This document shows positions 23,293 through 24,185 of a DNA stretch of 24,185 bases, piece by piece. A program made the translations under genes and the position numbers. The notes under the pieces are model-generated. The model was given only the letters and a program-made list of their open reading frames with translations. It was not told where the DNA came from and made no database searches. The stretch lies in assembly GCA_964651395.1 (NCBI GenBank), contig CAZYXZ010000048.1, forward strand, positions 1 to 24,185. The letters run 5' to 3'. This stretch comes from CAZYXZ01 sp964651395. Its GTDB lineage: Bacteria; Actinomycetota; Actinomycetes; BP-191. Each line of letters opens with the position of its first letter. Positions within the stretch are counted from its first letter, which is position 1.

Positions 23293-24185
23293 CAGAAGGC
23301 CAGGGCGCGGTCGACGGCCTCGAGCACCCGGTCGAGGTCGGGGAGGTACTCCTCTTCGAGCCGGCTCGGCGGGTACGGCGTGTCGAAGCCGGTCACCCGA
23401 AGCACCGGTGCCTCGAGCACGTAGAACAGCTTCTCGGCGATCCGCGCGGCCAGCTCGGACGCGATGGAACACTCGCTCGGCGCCTCGGTGATGACGACGC
23501 AGCGCGCCGTCCGCTCGACCGACGCGAGCACCGTGGTCATGTCGAGCGGTGACAGCGTTCGCAGGTCGATCACCTCGATGTTCGCGCTGCCGTCGCGCTC
23601 CGCCGCCGCGGCGGCGTCCAGCGCGGTCTTCACGAGCGGGCCGTACGCGAGGAGCGTGAGGTCGTCACCGGGACGCACGACGCGCGACTGGAACAGCGGC
23701 ATCGGCGCCGCGGAGACGTCGAGCTCGGCCTTCTCCCAGTACCGGCGCTTGGGCTCGAAGAAGATGACCGGGTCGTCGCACGCGACGGCCTGCTGGACCA
23801 TGAAGTACGCGTCGACCGGGTTGGCACAGGTGACCACCTTGAGCCCGGCGGTGTGGGCGAAGTAGGCCTCGGGCGACTCGGAGTGATGCTCGACCGCGCC
23901 GATGCCGCCGCCGTACGGGATGCGGATCGTCACGGGCATGGGGACCTGACCCTGCGACCGGTAGCGCAGCTTCGCGAGCTGGCTGACGATCTGGTCGTAC
24001 GCCGGGTACACGAAGCCGTCGAACTGGATCTCGCACACCGGCCGGAAGCCGCGCATCGCGAGGCCGATCGCGGTGCCGACGATGCCGGACTCCGCGAGCG
24101 GTGTGTCGATGACCCGGTCCTCGCCGAAGTCCTTCTGCAGGCCGTCGGTGATCCGGAAGACGCCGCCGAGCTTGCCGACGTCCTC
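23292..24185 (-). CDS. bkdB: 2-oxoacid dehydrogenase E1 beta subunit, N-terminus cut by window edge
   Basis: Beta subunit of the thiamine-diphosphate decarboxylase E1, which with E1-alpha decarboxylates 2-oxoacids and acylates the E2 lipoyl arm. About 297 codons are visible of ~325-330. Seen: DTPLAESGIVGTAIGLAMRG, FDGFVYPAYDQIVSQLAKLR (cofactor-site region), IPYGGGIGAVEHHSESPEAYF and the conserved HTAGLKVVTCANPVDAY. The transketolase C-terminal domain contains IEVIDLRTLSPLDMTTVLAS and the ending PYPPSRLEEEYLPD. The start codon lies beyond the right edge. It is read just before E2; E1-alpha is expected upstream, outside the window. Substrate assignment to branched-chain acids is inference from gene arrangement. 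Confidence 0.92.
   Translation of the reverse strand, partial: EDVGKLGGVFRITDGLQKDFGEDRVIDTPLAESGIVGTAIGLAMRGFRPVCEIQFDGFVYPAYDQIVSQLAKLRYRSQGQVPMPVTIRIPYGGGIGAVEHHSESPEAYFAHTAGLKVVTCANPVDAYFMVQQAVACDDPVIFFEPKRRYWEKAELDVSAAPMPLFQSRVVRPGDDLTLLAYGPLVKTALDAAAAAERDGSANIEVIDLRTLSPLDMTTVLASVERTARCVVITEAPSECSIASELAARIAEKLFYVLEAPVLRVTGFDTPYPPSRLEEEYLPDLDRVLEAVDRALAF

Overview
The window reads as a chromosomal segment of a high-GC actinobacterium (Actinomycetes). GC is roughly 70% by eye. Supporting signs are GTG starts, a HspR-type (HAIR-like) operator before dnaK, a DnaJ1-type co-chaperone, an EtfD-type membrane iron-sulfur oxidoreductase, a mycobacterial-type bifunctional dCTP deaminase, a FadE5-type acyl-CoA dehydrogenase, a DUF6458 protein, and candidate leaderless and stress-sigma promoters. 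From memory of Mycobacterium tuberculosis, dnaK-grpE-dnaJ1, etfD (Rv0338c) and dcd lie in one neighbourhood there too, so the left third looks like conserved core. I cannot assign an order or genus. I see no insertion sequence, prophage, CRISPR array or integrase.

Layout. Positions 1-3.4 kb: the heat-shock operon dnaK-grpE-dnaJ on the minus strand, with dnaJ cut by the window edge. 3.4-4.0 kb: a DUF192 lipoprotein (minus). 4.0-6.8 kb: etfD and dcd (plus, overlapping), then tRNA-Gly(CCC). 6.9-9.6 kb: an anchored PKD-like surface protein (minus), divergent from a cellulose-synthase-like GT2 glycosyltransferase (plus) that has a folded leader. 9.6-15.3 kb: minus-strand genes in transcription order: secreted subtilase, ABC ATPase, two ABC-2 permeases, STAS protein. 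15.3-18.5 kb: plus-strand GlsB-like protein, fadE5 behind a palindromic operator, a tandem crcB pair, and a DUF6458 protein ending at a strong hairpin. 18.6-21.9 kb: a secreted Asp-box beta-propeller and a membrane histidine kinase with a decayed ATPase domain. 21.8-24.2 kb: E2 and E1-beta of a 2-oxoacid (probably branched-chain) dehydrogenase on the minus strand, cut by the right edge.

How the genes work together. DnaK, GrpE and DnaJ form one chaperone machine. FadE5 would pass electrons to ETF, and EtfD would pass them on to the quinone pool; the 2-oxoacid dehydrogenase also yields acyl-CoA, so lipid and branched-chain catabolism is a theme. The two CrcB proteins would form a heteromeric fluoride channel. 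The subtilase-ABC group is the best candidate for a less-described module.

Most second-look signals are regulatory or are lost motifs: a start-codon-masking stem-loop before the glycosyltransferase, a hairpin over the ABC ATPase ribosome site, a perfect palindrome before fadE5, a DnaJ lacking one zinc cysteine, a STAS protein lacking the phospho-serine, and a kinase-dead-looking sensor. No wholly new system can be claimed from the sequence alone.
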